From Lithodes maja (Eukaryota > Arthropoda > Malacostraca > Decapoda > Lithodidae), in contig JBAKBP010007687.1 of assembly GCA_037953745.1 (NCBI GenBank), positions 1 to 64,000 on the forward strand: a stretch of 64,000 nt of DNA. The letters are read 5' to 3'. Below, piece by piece: positions 44,422 through 57,953 of the stretch. A program made the position numbers and the translations under genes. The number at the start of each line of letters is the position of its first letter. The stretch's first letter is position 1. A model generated the notes under the pieces. That model worked only from the letters and a program-made list of their open reading frames with translations. It was not told the DNA's origin and ran no database searches.

Positions 44422-44433
44422 GCAAGGTCGCCA
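44422..44433 (-). other. Primer binding site of element B
   Basis: The minus strand reads TGGCGACCTTGC, two bases from the 5' LTR, identical to the site in element A. Starting TGG, it fits pairing with a tRNA 3' CCA end. Confidence 0.75.
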
Positions 44434-44435
44434 TT

Positions 44436-46284
44436 TGTTACGACCGGGCACTCGGGTACACTAGGGCTCTTACACAGGACTCGAGTATGGCTCGCTGCCA
44501 CAACGGAAACACACGATCCCAACCCCAGAGTACTGCCAGCCGAACAAAAAACGCCACTACCCTCCAGAGTTCTATCTGCTATAACGGGGTATACAAGAAC
44601 TCGGTACTAGCGTTTCACACAACAGACTAATAGCAAGACGGGAGTTATCTAGTCTGGTCAACAATCAAACAAAGAAGAAAGTACTACAACACTAAAGAAT
44701 AGTGTTGGCCGAAGCCGAAGTAATCCACCCTTGAACTAAGAACTTAAGAAGTCCTCCACCCTCTACTTCGGATCGGCACTATTACGTTACGTTAAACAAT
44801 AGTCCTCGAGCATCAAGCAAGGAATCTTCTGATAAGTTAGATGCTTCTCGAATACTCATAAGAAGTAAGTATCGGATTTTGAACAGCAATTTAATGAATA
44901 ACTCACTGGTAATTAAAGGCTTTAAATTGACATAAGAAGAATTATAAGAATAAGCAATAGGATATGGCAAACATTAAGAAGAAGTACTCCGACAATGCAC
45001 TGGCAATAGCCTACTAAGATTGTGCTCGTGGGCCACTAATCTCTGAAGTAGCTAAGCGTGCCACACATGAAATCAATAGTGCTTAAACAATAATATACAT
45101 AAGGAGAAGCTTCAATACTATACTGTATCTGCTGGTCGAGCAAAGTCTAGCTGGGATATCTAAGGTTAAGAGACAATGGCTGAGCAAGCGGCTCGTAGCC
45201 TAGCGAGGTCCTTAAGACTGTGCGGCCAAATTACGGTAATTGACGGGATGCTCTCTTGAGAGATCCAGATCACTAGTATCTGGTTCTCTCCTGGCGATCC
45301 TCTCAAAGTCAAGCAAATGAGATAGCACAGTGTTGGGTGGCACAGGCAAAAGCCCTCACTCGCAACACAGTGCTAAACTCCCACGGTACACAGTCAGAAA
45401 GACCACCTAGGCGTTCCACGTCTCCGTTGCAATTGTACTGGTTCAACCGCAACCTAGTACTCATAGGAAATCACAACTCAGAAACCCTATCCCAGTCTAG
45501 CATTGCCTAAACCAGCAGAAAACAGGAACATGAATAATCGCACACAGGGAAATGCATATACGAGTGCAACAAACATCAATCAATCCTATTCTAGTTAACC
45601 CTTCCAAAAATAGGCTATCTAACAGGCACTTATCTCGTGAGAACTCAAGCGATAATACTTTGGCTGACTAAATCTGCACCAAAGGGGTCATTGAGGTTAT
45701 AAAGGGTCGAGAAGGGAAGAAGATAGGCTGTTCAGAGAGTAGAGAAAGTTCACATCAGTCGGAAGAATATCGATAGTTGCAAGGGATATGAGAGGTCGCT
45801 TTGCCTGATGAGTTCTGAAGCATGGTGGCAAAAACCTCTCTTTTTATACTCGGCCCTCTAGCGGCATATCTCAAACTACTTAAGGACCGCCCACTGGCAA
45901 TCATGACGTCATATACTCTCTCAATCTGGGATTGACAAAGAACTTCCCACGCGCTGAAAGGGAGGAAGGGAGGAGGAAGGAGGGAATTAGGCCTACCGGC
46001 CCGCGTGGCGTACTCACTAATCCCACGCCACGTAATATCTCTCCTCTCATCATTACATACAAGTCCCACACACAATACTTATATCTAATGATATAAAATA
46101 GAACTCGTTGACTTAGAAGAAAACAAAATACATAATGATAATACTTATAGTACAACGGTTCACATAAACTGAGTTAGGAAACTCTACACAGACTACAGCC
46201 AAAGTTCCTGCCCTGACGATCCTAGCGAGAGTGGGGCCTGACTGGGCGTTCTGTACAGCATGCTCATACTCGACATGCGTCACA
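44436..46284 (-). repeat. Right (5') LTR of element B
   Basis: Second copy of 38148-39996. As the 5' LTR of a minus-strand element it should contain the working promoter. Its outer edge GTCACA abuts the ATTT duplication. Confidence 0.95.
45840..45848 (-). promoter_or_regulatory. Likely TATA box of element B promoter
   Basis: The minus strand reads TATAAAAAG within the 5' LTR, about 1.6 kb upstream of the ORF start. Transcription would begin some 30 bases lower in coordinate. No experimental support. Confidence 0.55.
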
Positions 46285-46651
46285 ATTTATATCTGTAGAC
46301 TTCGGGCCGTTGATGTTTTATTTGCATAAACATTTCTTCACTGTACTGCAAATCCGGGAGCTGAGGAAATGCTGTGCTGTGGTTGGCTGTGAGGGTTGGA
46401 GAGCAGGGCATGGATTGGTCGGGAGGATTTCCCATACTTGGGGCTGGTGGCTGTTGTCTTAGAGCACAGGGAAACAGGGGTCGCTCCTGTATTTGTGCGG
46501 TGATTAGAGCACGGGGAAACAGGGGTGGCTCTTGTATTTTTCTTCTCCTCTCCTTTTGCTCTCCTGTCTTCTTAGGGTCTTTGAGTTGCAGACTGGCTAT
46601 TCTCAGTATTCTGCAACCGTTCTCTGCAGGGCTTGTCTTCAGACCCGTCAT
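46285..46651 (-). CDS. Small Pro-rich ORF disrupted at its end by element B, unknown
   Basis: Starts MTGLKTSPAENGCRILR at 46651. It has a diverged internal repeat (IQEPPLFPRAL / IQERPLFPCAL) and a Pro/Ser-rich second half, reaching EVYRYK where element B is inserted. In the uninterrupted sequence the frame would run only about two more codons before a stop. Not recognised; it may be part of an old element or chance. Confidence 0.3.
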
Positions 46652-47235
<584 letters not shown>

Positions 47236-47815
47236 GATGAGGGAGACAGAAGGCAAAGCTGTCTGTGACCAGTGCCTTCCCCAGAGTTTAAAGAGCGGCA
47301 ACACCAAGATCAAGGCATGTTCGAGCCAAAATGCCTGAACACACAGTGTTTGAAGCAATTTAAGTCATAGGACAAGGAAAAGATGGATTCAGAAAGAGAG
47401 TTCCATAGCTCAGCTGTTGAATAGAAGACAGATTGGGAATATCGTTTCACTCTTGGGTTGGAGAGATGCACAGAGTAGGGGTGGGATTGTGTTACAAGTC
47501 GGTTGCTACCTGCTCTGCATAGAGGAGGTGGTATACACTGAGAGAACTCTGAGGAACAGTGAATATTGTATTAGCGATAGAATAGCGAGAGATATGCAAC
47601 ATTAAGGCGAATAGAGAGAGAGAGATTGCAGAGAATTGGTGAGTGGACGTGAGTTAAAGAGACGAAAGGCTTTCTTTTCTACTTTGCCTAAAAGTGCTGT
47701 GTGAGAGGATCATCTCCACACATGTGAACAATATTCAATACATGGACGCACTGTACCCCTATACAGAACAAGAAGCTGTGCAGGGGTAAAAATAAACCCA
47801 GAGGCGGTTGAGCAC
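47236..47815 (-). pseudogene. LINE 3' end fragment (same family as 4609-5627)
   Basis: Nucleotide-level relative of 4609-5160 (shared TTCGAGCCAAAATGCCTG, GAAGCAATTTAAGTCATAG, GAGGAGGTGGTATACACTG and ACACATGTGAACAATA). On the minus strand it covers the RT C-terminus and 3' untranslated region, with frames broken. It begins abruptly beside an (AT)n tract and is 5'-truncated, as is usual for LINEs. Confidence 0.8.
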
Positions 47816-48043
47816 AATATATATAATTAAAATATATGTAAATATGATTTAACGGTCAAAAAGATAGTTTAAAGCTGAATATTTGGTTTGCCATAAGTCA
47901 GTGCTACTCCTAGACAGTTCTTATAGCATATACTGTATACAATTAGTTCTCTAACAATTAGTTATGTAGGGGAGTGTATCCTTCTTTTTATATGCTATGC
48001 ATTTTTCATAGTGTTGCTCTGTCAAGTTTTATTTTTTCTATGT
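47816..48043. other. Short AT-rich spacer between LINE fragments
   Basis: AT-rich sequence with no feature recognised. Confidence 0.4.
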
Positions 48044-49270
48044 ATAGGAAGGAGACAAATGCAAAGTTGAAAGAGTGTTAGGGAGCCAAATTCAAGGTAC
48101 GATAGAGTCAAAATATCTGGACACACAGAGCTTGAACCAGTTCAAGTCATAGGATAAGGGAAAGATAGATTGAGGGCGAGAGTTTTAGAGTTTACCTGTT
48201 GAGTAGAAGAAAGACTGGGAAAATCAGTGCACTCTTGGGCAAGAGATATACACAAAATGGAATTGGGAATGTGGTGAAAGGAGGGTGCCATAATTATACT
48301 CGCCGTACTGAGCGATCTCTAAAGAACACTGATCATTGTAATAGCATAAGAAGAGTGAGAAGGATGCAACATTTCGGTGTGTAATGAGAGATTGCAAGGG
48401 GTTAGTAAGAGAAGGTAAGTTGATGGCACAAAATTATTTGGACTATACAATTTCAAAAAGTGCGGTTTGGGTGGAACCTCCCCACACATGCAATCAGTAC
48501 TCGATACATGGGCGCACTGAGCTCCTTTACAGACCAAGAAGTTGTATGGAAAGCCATTTTAGCAAGAGTGGTGTTATGTTTTTTTCCAAGAAAGATCAGA
48601 AGAAAAAGAGACACCATGAATATTGAGAGAAGACGAAGGGTTGATTTGTGTGTTGTTGAAGAGTAAGGGATAATCGGGTAGAAGATTGTGAGGGGTAGAT
48701 AGATGGTGAAATTGAGTTTTGGAAGCATTGAAAGTAACAAGATTTTCTTTGCCCCAATCGGAAATAGTTGATGGATCAGAAGATAGGTGTGCTATGGGCC
48801 TCATCACGTGAGTTTTGGAGTGATTGCACAGTTGGACGTTGTGGGAAACTATGCTGTAATGTGTTTCTTTTCAACTGACGGTAAATCGCAATGTTCCCAT
48901 CAAGATGTCTCAGTTATTTTGAAGATTATGTTGTGAAATATGGTGCTAATAATATAAACTTGGTCTTACTATGATGCAGAGACATAGTGGTTTCACATTT
49001 TTCCATTAAGTATCGATACATTAGCTGTTGAGGGATTCAATTTACCGTCAGATGAAATGAAACCGAGTATAGTTAAATAGTGTAAGGTAGAGTCATCAGC
49101 ACATGACTAGATAGGACTAGAGGCAATATTCATTGGTGATTTTCTAAATCATCAATTAATATTAAAAATAGCACTGGAGGTAGGACAGGTCCTGAACAAT
49201 ATCAGAGTTGATTGGTTGAGGAAGTGAGCAATAGCCGTCCACATCGGCAGCTGTAGATTTGCCAAAAAGG
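48044..49270 (-). pseudogene. LINE 3' fragment split by a small MITE
   Basis: Third relative of the 4609-5627 LINE. The minus-strand frames give SDPSTISDWGKENLVTFNASK, SSSLNIHGVSFSSDLSW and TTHKST-like pieces of the RT C-terminus. After a ~190-bp insertion (48869-49057) the match resumes at about 49079 with GTGTAAGGTAGAGTC, the sequence around the ADDSTLHY motif, and runs to about 49270. Many stops and shifts. Confidence 0.7.
48869..49057. mobile_element. Small MITE inserted in a LINE fragment
   Basis: Ends TTTCAACTGACGGTAAAT and (inverted) TTTCATCTGACGGTAAAT form a ~18-bp terminal inverted repeat with one mismatch. LINE sequence is continuous on either side. The target duplication is not clear and the superfamily is undetermined. 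Confidence 0.65.
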
Positions 49271-50567
49271 AAATTAGATATTAAAGCACAGATAGAGGGA
49301 TACAGAGATATAAAAGGGAGATAGATATTGAGTGCAAATATAAACTTTAATTCCCAATATATTAATGCAGTCCTCAATATCCTTAACAAAAAACATACAC
49401 AATATTGTAAACAATATACAAATATGATGGAAATAAAATAACAGCAAAGAAAATGTATTATCAATCAATACATGATATACCTAAAAAATGCAAATGAGAA
49501 TAAATATTTATTGTGTTAATTTCGCTGTTTTGTCATCCTTAGTAACTATCATTTTTGTTCTCAAGATACTAGTACTAAGAACATCTAGGTCATCTTTACA
49601 ACTTTACACATGTGCTTGTGTAGCATGGGTCCCTTTTTTATGATTATATATACATAGAGAATATACAATCCGCTCAAATGTTTAGCTTGGTTCTGTTATG
49701 TTCTATGTAGTGTTCACAATGTTGATTTTGTCCTAAATAACCTTACTATAAATCACAATTATTATAGTTTACTTACTCTGTAATTTCGTCATATATCGGC
49801 AAGGCCTTCAGCTAAAATGTTCCCGTGTTTGCACTTGGAAAGAATGTTGATGACAAATATATAAAAACAAAAGAACAAAAATTAACTGCATTTTACGTAC
49901 TCTAAATTACATAACTTATATCTTATGCAGTTGTGACAAATCCAAACATTGTAACTCAGGGAGGGCTGAAGTTAACAGGCTGTAACTCTCCACAATTATT
50001 TACAGTTTCATTCTTTCTAAATAGGAGATAATATATTAGATCGATTCCTCAAGTTCTTTTTGTCTGCATCAAAGACTAAGGCCTGTGAATAATGACTATG
50101 TTGATATTGTTCTCTGTTCTTCTTTTTCTTCTGTCTTATCTGCTGTAGATAAGACATAATTGATTTGTAGCTGTATTTTTTATAGATATTGATATGTAAT
50201 TTGGTATGTAGATAGATATGAAACACCAAATGTCCCGTGCCACTTTCGAGCTAAAGCTGCGTAACACATCGTGAGAAATCCATGGAACAGGTACTGTCTG
50301 GCAACTTCGCATTTAAGGGGTAACTTTGGTTTTATTTTTTGTTTTGTTTTTCAAGCTATTTATTGAACGAACATCGATGCACAATAATAACAGGCACACA
50401 TACATATATTTACATATATTTACATATATTTACACTCACATAACCACAAACCTTACGCAAAACCGTTCTCCAAAGTGTTGGGGCTTCTACTGAAGGTCGA
50501 ATAAAGAATTATATTTATTTATAAAAAGAGGTGGAACTGGAAGGGAAAACACAGGTGCACACACACA
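49271..50567. other. AT-rich intergenic stretch
   Basis: No gene recognised. TACATATATTTACATATATT is repeated at about 50400-50433. GCTTCTACTGAAGGTCGAATAAAG near 50485 resembles another locus at 52500 (GGCCTTGTACAGAAGGGCAAATCAAAAG), possibly paired repeat remnants. Confidence 0.4.
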
Positions 50568-52404
50568 CTCATGGGTCGTGGTGGTCCAGTGGCTAATGGT
50601 GGGGTCACACATTCACGTATATTGCTCCCGTCAGCTCCCGTCCAGCGTAATCGACAATTTATGTAAAGACGCGAGTAGTTCCTGCCGTGAACGCCCGTTC
50701 TTACCACGACTATTGCACTTCCCGACAGACGTACCGTAACGGGGCCAGTGTTACGTCAGACGTAATGGAGTCGTATTGAACTACGTACGTGTTTGCGACG
50801 TGCGTAAGCATAGCCCCGTTCGACCGCATGGGCTGCCCGATTTGCGGGAACACAGGCCACGCCCATGCCACGCCCCGACAAGACCGGCGTAGCTGAGGCC
50901 GCACGTCTTGGGATTTGTTAGGTCGTACCTGGACCGGTTCCGGCCAATCGTAGGCACACCCCGTCTGACCAAACACAGACAAAGACAGTCTTTGTCAACC
51001 ACGTCTGTCGGGGTTGCAATCTGGGAAGTACAAAAGGGCAGGACTGGCCACACCTTTCCCATTCCCACTCATTCCTCTGCACCATGAACAACATCACGGA
51101 ATTCATCCTGGAGGAGTTCAAATTTGTGAACTCCTTAATCAAACCTGAGATTAGGCATAACACACGGCTCATACAATGCATCCTTGCCTACATAGAAGTC
51201 TTAAAACTACTTGCAATAGCAAATTCCATCCATCAAGAGGAACAAGAGAAGAAGAAGGTTGCAGAGTTCGAGGGGACAGGCGAGGTTGCAGGCGTCAAGG
51301 GGACAGGCGGTGATGAGGTTGCAGGCGTCAAGGGGACAGGCGGTGAGGTTGCAGACGTCTTCTTCACGCTTCTCTTGGTAGCCTTGGTAGCCATGGTGAC
51401 AGGGCAGGGCAGGGCAGCGTGCAGAGGGTGGCAGCAGAGGGTGGCAGGGTGGCAGGCAGGGTGGCAGGGTAGCAGAGTAGCAGGGATGGTGGTGGTCGTC
51501 GTGGTGTGGTGAGAGGTATGACGGCAGTACCTCCCGTTGTCCCTATATACCCCCCCGTATGACGTTGCCGCGTCTTCCCGGCAACACGCAGTGCGGCGGT
51601 GTTGCCAAACGAACGTAAACTTCCACGTTCGACTGGAACGTTCCACGATGGACGTGAGCAGCTCACGTCTGACGGGCGAGCGGCTACGTCTGACGGGCGA
51701 GCTGCTACATCTGACGGGGCTGCTCCCGTCAGACGGCCGTGGTGGCCCGGTCGGTCGTAAGCTTTCCCGTCTTTTGACATACGTGAGGGCGAGCCACGTA
51801 TTTGATTCCACTCGAATCAACAACCGCGCGGCCTCGGCCGCACCCACAACATTCCCGACCCACGTGGGCTACTCGTTTCTACTCTCGCCATGCGTGAGTA
51901 CCCCCCCGACTGGCTGCAATTTCATTTACGTTTTGCGTATTATGCCCTTACGTTTTACGTAATCGGTTGCCAACTACCAATATACCTTCGTTTACAAAAG
52001 ACGGGAGCTGACGGGAGCAATATACGTGAATGTGTGACCCCACCATTAGAGCGCTGTGTCTTGCACGCTGACCACGAGGGCCAGGCCGGGGCGAGCGTTC
52101 GAGTCCCAATCAGAATGCTAAAGGTTTTTCTCGGCCATAGCGACGAAGATAATTGTATCGTGGTTCCTTCCTCACCAAGCTGCTATCAGCCTGTGTTAGC
52201 CTACACATTTTCTTACCAATACAATGTGGATCTGCGTATGAACTTGGTGGGAAGCCAGGCACCTCACGGTCGCCAAAGGTAGCATGTGACCTCGTAGTTA
52301 AGGTAGAATAAGTATTGTACTGTACCTAGGTCTAAGAAAAACTCTGTAGATTTTCAGCCTCAGGGCTGCAATGAACAATAAACCGACAATTATTATTTAT
52401 TATT

Positions 52405-52410
<6 letters not shown>
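50568..52410 (+). repeat. tRNA-derived SINE split by a DNA transposon
   Basis: The head at 50572-50595 reads GTCGTGGTGGTCCAGTGGCTA, a tRNA-like A-box region. After the insertion it resumes at 52047 with TAGAGCGCTG and reaches the B-box-like GCGTTCGAGTCCC at about 52099. A ~290-base body follows to AATAAACCGACAATTATTATT at about 52377-52400 and a (CA)n tract. An RNA polymerase III-type SINE with an ATT-rich tail (inference from the boxes). Confidence 0.65.
50596..52046. mobile_element. GC-rich 1.45-kb DNA transposon with 47-bp perfect TIRs
   Basis: Terminal inverted repeats 50596-50642 and 52000-52046 match perfectly over 47 bases (ATGGTGGGGTCACACATTCA...). It interrupts the tRNA-like head of a SINE; TA on both sides (50594-50595, 52047-52048) is the likely target duplication. 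Subterminal CGTCTGACGGG motifs recur (51660-51735). The only sizeable plus-strand frame, 51084-51512 (142 codons, MNNITEFILEEFKFVNSL then tandem VKGTGGEVA repeats), has no transposase motif, so the element is non-autonomous. Its GC content is far above that of its surroundings. Confidence 0.8.
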
Positions 52411-52448
<38 letters not shown>

Positions 52449-53790
52449 TTACACTTACTAATACACATCCCTTCCACAACAACGTTCCCCGGTATTGTTA
52501 GGCCTTGTACAGAAGGGCAAATCAAAAGTAAGCTGAATAGGTTACATTGATCGCTTGCGTAAGACTAAATTGCTAAATACCATAAAATAGTGAGTTATTT
52601 ATTTATAAACTTCATATTTGTATGCTCGCTTCTGTTAATTTGTGTTTTCCCACAAGATTAAATACATAATATGTGAGAAATTCTATACAATTTTATAGTG
52701 TGATTTCAAACATTTTGGTAGCGCAAGTTAGTGTATGCATTAACTATAAATAAAACAATATCATACATGATTAAATCTGAAGTTAATTAATAAGAAAACT
52801 GTTGTAGATGTGAGATTTGTGTATTCTAACCAAGATGTATGTAATCTCAAGTACTTGGCGGAGTGCAAATATGATCACGACAATTATTACACCATCATCA
52901 GTGTATAGGATTTAACTACATGCCATTATAAACAAAACAATAAATACGTCACCTATAAATATATGACGATAAATTAATAAGAAAGAGTAACATCATGTAA
53001 AATAAAAAATACAACAAAAGACGTAAAAAATAGAGAAGCCAAGATAAAGATGCCTGGGATGAACTCTTGTTATTGTTGCTGTAGTTGTCAGTCAGAGAGA
53101 AAACGAGCGCCAGGGGGAAACTTCTCCAATTAAAGTTTTGCGACGCGAGAGGCCAACTTTTATAATTAGCTTCGCCCATCTTGCACCCAGACGGAACAGA
53201 AAGGCAAGATTTATGAGAATATAAAAGTAATATCGCAAGCTAGGAGAACAAAAATATCTCTATAATAAAATAGTCGGTCACCTATAGTGTTTTAGATTGT
53301 TTTAATTAGCAATCACACACGAGTGTTTCATATAGTATTACAGAGCAAAGCCTTGATAAAAGGAAAAGTATGGTTATTATTGTTGAATTAGTCACATTTT
53401 ATTCAGTTCATGTGACCTGTGGAGAAGCAGTCATATCTCGATTATGAGCTTACTCAAATGGTGACTTGGAGCAAGATGGTAGATCGCCAAACATGACGTC
53501 ACTTGAATACAAAATAATTTAGATATGGTCCAGGATAACCTCTGACCCCTCTAGCACTGTGACCTACTGTGTGTAGTCGTAATATATTAGAAGCCTTTTT
53601 GTATTAATAGGATTATTAGTATTGAAAGAAACAAAGCAGTTAAGATTAATTATTTGAGAAACCCACGTACAGAGTGCTGCTATTGAACATACAGTCATAT
53701 GCTTCTGAAATGTGGAGAAAGAATTAGGATAGGATGGAGAGAACTGTATGATGTTAAGCAGTGTTCTTTCTTAAATGCAATTTTTCTTTA

Positions 53791-53839
<49 letters not shown>

Positions 53840-54203
53840 CAAATCAATTTCTGCAAATAATTCGCTAAAAACAATAATGCATGTCAATGTGTAGAAAAAT
53901 TGCTTGTTATACTACCTGATGTTATTTTTGTAGTTGTATTAATTCGTACAATTTAACTTTTATCAAAACGTTATTTTGTGACAATAGGTCTTCATGATAA
54001 CCGAGTTTATCTGGAAAGTACAAGGTAAAATAGAGTATTGTCTACGTTTTCAGGAAACACTCCTAGCATGATCATCGATGAATGAGAATAATAACCTACA
54101 CTGGGAGACAAAAGTCTGATTTCATTACAAAGAGATGCAATCAGAAAAGTGTCACTCAAGTAATGGTATCAATAAATAAGCTTAAGGCAGCCCACCTCGC
54201 TGT
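52411..54203. other. Intergenic DNA with microsatellites
   Basis: (CA)n at about 52408-52448 and (TA)n at about 53796-53836. No gene recognised in the AT-rich remainder. Confidence 0.6.
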
Positions 54204-54538
54204 TTTTCTCTTTGTCTCCCTCTCTCTTTGGCTTGTATCCATTCGGCTCCATTCAGCCTACTGTTTTAAGACGTTTACCCCCATCCAGGTGTCAATATTT
54301 TCCTGGCGAGCGGTAGCGAGCTAGCATATACAGTATATATTTTTGTTTTGACAGCAAGCTAAATTTGTACATTTTTCGATAGAAAAATGTCTCCGGCGAA
54401 GCTGGATTTCTTCATACAATGCTGGCTCGCTATCGCTCGCCAGGAAGAAATCGACACCTGGATGGGGATAAATGTCTTAAAACAGTTGGCTGAATGGGCC
54501 GAATGGATACCAGCCAGGGAAAGAGAGAAAAGGAGAGA
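54204..54538. mobile_element. Fold-back element with ~120-bp arms
   Basis: Inverted arms at about 54204-54325 and 54419-54538 with ~85-90% identity (shared TGTATCCATTCGG/CCGAATGGATACCA, CTGTTTTAAGAC, CCCATCCAGGTGTC, CTGGCGAGCG). The loop of ~93 bases holds a further small stem (CATTTTTCGATAGAAAAATG). Non-coding. No clear target duplication. A fold-back or MITE-type element. Confidence 0.75.
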
Positions 54539-55304
54539 AAGATAATAAAAAATGGTGACCCCCCTTAAACCTTTTCTTCAACATAGATATCAATCCGTTT
54601 CACCACCCATAATTAGCTTCTTAAATACTGTATACTGTGTCTAGTTGTTGCTGGTTATTCTCTGTTATCAAGCTAACCTTTTCGTCTCCTATCTATGAAA
54701 TCTACTGTATCTATCTATCTAACATCACTGTGCTGAAAACCATATGATGAAGACGTAACCTGACGATTATCAGAGATTATTATATATGATTTAACATACC
54801 AGAAAAAAAAAATAGCTATCGAGTGCACTATAGATTGAATAGATACAGACACAAGCATGAACATCGACGCACCCATTTGAATTAGTATCGAACGCAAACA
54901 AGACAATACAATACATTAGTATAGCCCAGATGCTTCATAACGTGGCTGTAAAGGTTCAAAGATTCGAACCATAGAATATGCTGACAATTGTACAGCACAG
55001 TACACCATACGCCTGCGTAAAAGTCAATAAAATATATATATATATTTTTTGTTTTATATAACTATATATAGCTAATAAGCAAGTTCATTCCACATGGACG
55101 AGTCCTCTAATCATTTCAGCAGTGCATTCAAACTTATTGATCTATCGTAAATTATTTCAATATTTAATTTCCAATCTACGCTACTTCGATAATTTTGTAA
55201 AGATATTAATGACTGTCCCAGTACCGTACGTCATTGCTTAGTAATTGGCATAATTTGTGTTTGCTATATTGTCTTATATTCTCGTTATTAATTATGCGAT
55301 GTAA
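54539..55304. other. AT-rich intergenic stretch
   Basis: No feature beyond short (TA)n (about 55031-55044) was seen. Confidence 0.5.
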
Positions 55305-55485
55305 TTGTTAGCATGCTTGGCTCACAATTGAGAGGACCCGCGTTAGATCACGGGCAAGTGGAAATATTTGGACAGTTTCGTCACACACTGTTCACCAAGC
55401 AGTAAATAGAAAACTGGATTTAGTAGACAGTTGTGAGGTCCCATCAGGGGTAGAAATCAGTGGTTCAGAGTGGTAGTTCATTTTT
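55305..55485 (+). repeat. Degenerate tRNA-derived SINE
   Basis: GTTAGCATGCTTGGCTCACAATTGAGAGGACCCGCGTTAGATCACGG has the layout of a tRNA-like head with A-box-like and B-box-like parts (the latter reads GCGTTAGATCA instead of GGTTCGAATCC). A body with GGATTTAGTAGACAGTTGTG follows. The damaged B box argues against a functional tRNA gene. Confidence 0.5.
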
Positions 55486-57146
<1,661 letters not shown>

Positions 57147-57221
57147 ATACATTTTTGGATCCCTCAAAACGTATCAGAAGAAAATTTCTTCTGATACGTT
57201 TTGAGGGATCCAAAAATGTAT
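57147..57221. repeat. Perfect palindrome, 37-bp arms with 1-base spacer
   Basis: 57147-57183 and 57185-57221 are exact reverse complements around a single A at 57184. The arm includes TTTTTGGATCCCTCAAAACG. Either a miniature fold-back insertion or a replication or assembly fold-back. Confidence 0.95.
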
Positions 57222-57875
57222 TATGTTCAGACTCAAAACAGGCTTTTATGTTAATGTGAACAGTGTGTCATTGGGCGAAGATGAGGAATTGCGTTCTATC
57301 TGAAAGCATCGAATCCACAGTATTGATCCTATTTTCAGGCTATATAAATTTAGAGAAAAAATATCCATAATATTGGATTACCAGGCATATACAATGGTTG
57401 CCATCATTACAATGAGGATTCTGGTATCATAATATACAAAGGTTCACACAAGACTTAAAATATATTGCAATGCGAATTTTGTTGCCAATAACTTCATTTC
57501 AAACCCATTGTTTCTTATATAATTAAAGATAAAGCAATTGTTATGGGAAAATTATCTCCTGACTAGATATAGCTTTTTAAGATATTCCTCTATCATTCAA
57601 ATTATCATATTTTCTGTCACTGTGCTCAGCTGTATCTACAGTACTCTCGCGGTTCACACCTACATCAGTACGTCATCGCTCTTGGTTTAGTGGAGAAAGG
57701 TAAATAAAGATCTACCTATATGTTATAAAGTCACACAAGAGGAGGTCGTACACACACACACACACACATTAACACACATACATATACATACACACACACG
57801 CACACTCACATACATATACATATACACACAAACATATATACATACACACACACGCACGCATACATACGCACACAC

Positions 57876-57953
<78 letters not shown>

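Larger units (their letters stand above)
38148..46284 (-). mobile_element. Element B: young, coding but non-autonomous LTR retrotransposon
   Basis: An 8137-bp insertion with two 1849-bp LTRs at 38148-39996 and 44436-46284, offset 6288 bases and indistinguishable wherever compared. The target duplication is ATTT (38144-38147, 46285-46288). On the minus strand it has TG...CA LTR ends, a TGGCGACCTTGC primer site, one 1193-codon gag-protease-rearranged-pol ORF, a degenerate RNase H tail and a purine tract (TTGGGGGAGG) beside the 3' LTR. RT lacks YxDD and there is no integrase core. Equal LTRs imply very recent transposition, which must have used enzymes supplied by another element (inference). 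Confidence 0.93.

Noticed and set aside
51233..51847. Minus-strand 204-codon frame in the GC-rich transposon
   Set aside because: Low-complexity Pro/Thr/Arg composition from GC-rich repeats, with no domain recognised and competing frames on the other strand.
50572..52115. Split tRNA gene with a 1.45-kb intron
   Set aside because: The inner segment has 47-bp transposon inverted repeats, and the rest continues into a SINE body and ATT-rich tail.
55305..55360. Functional tRNA gene
   Set aside because: The B box is damaged and a SINE-type body follows.
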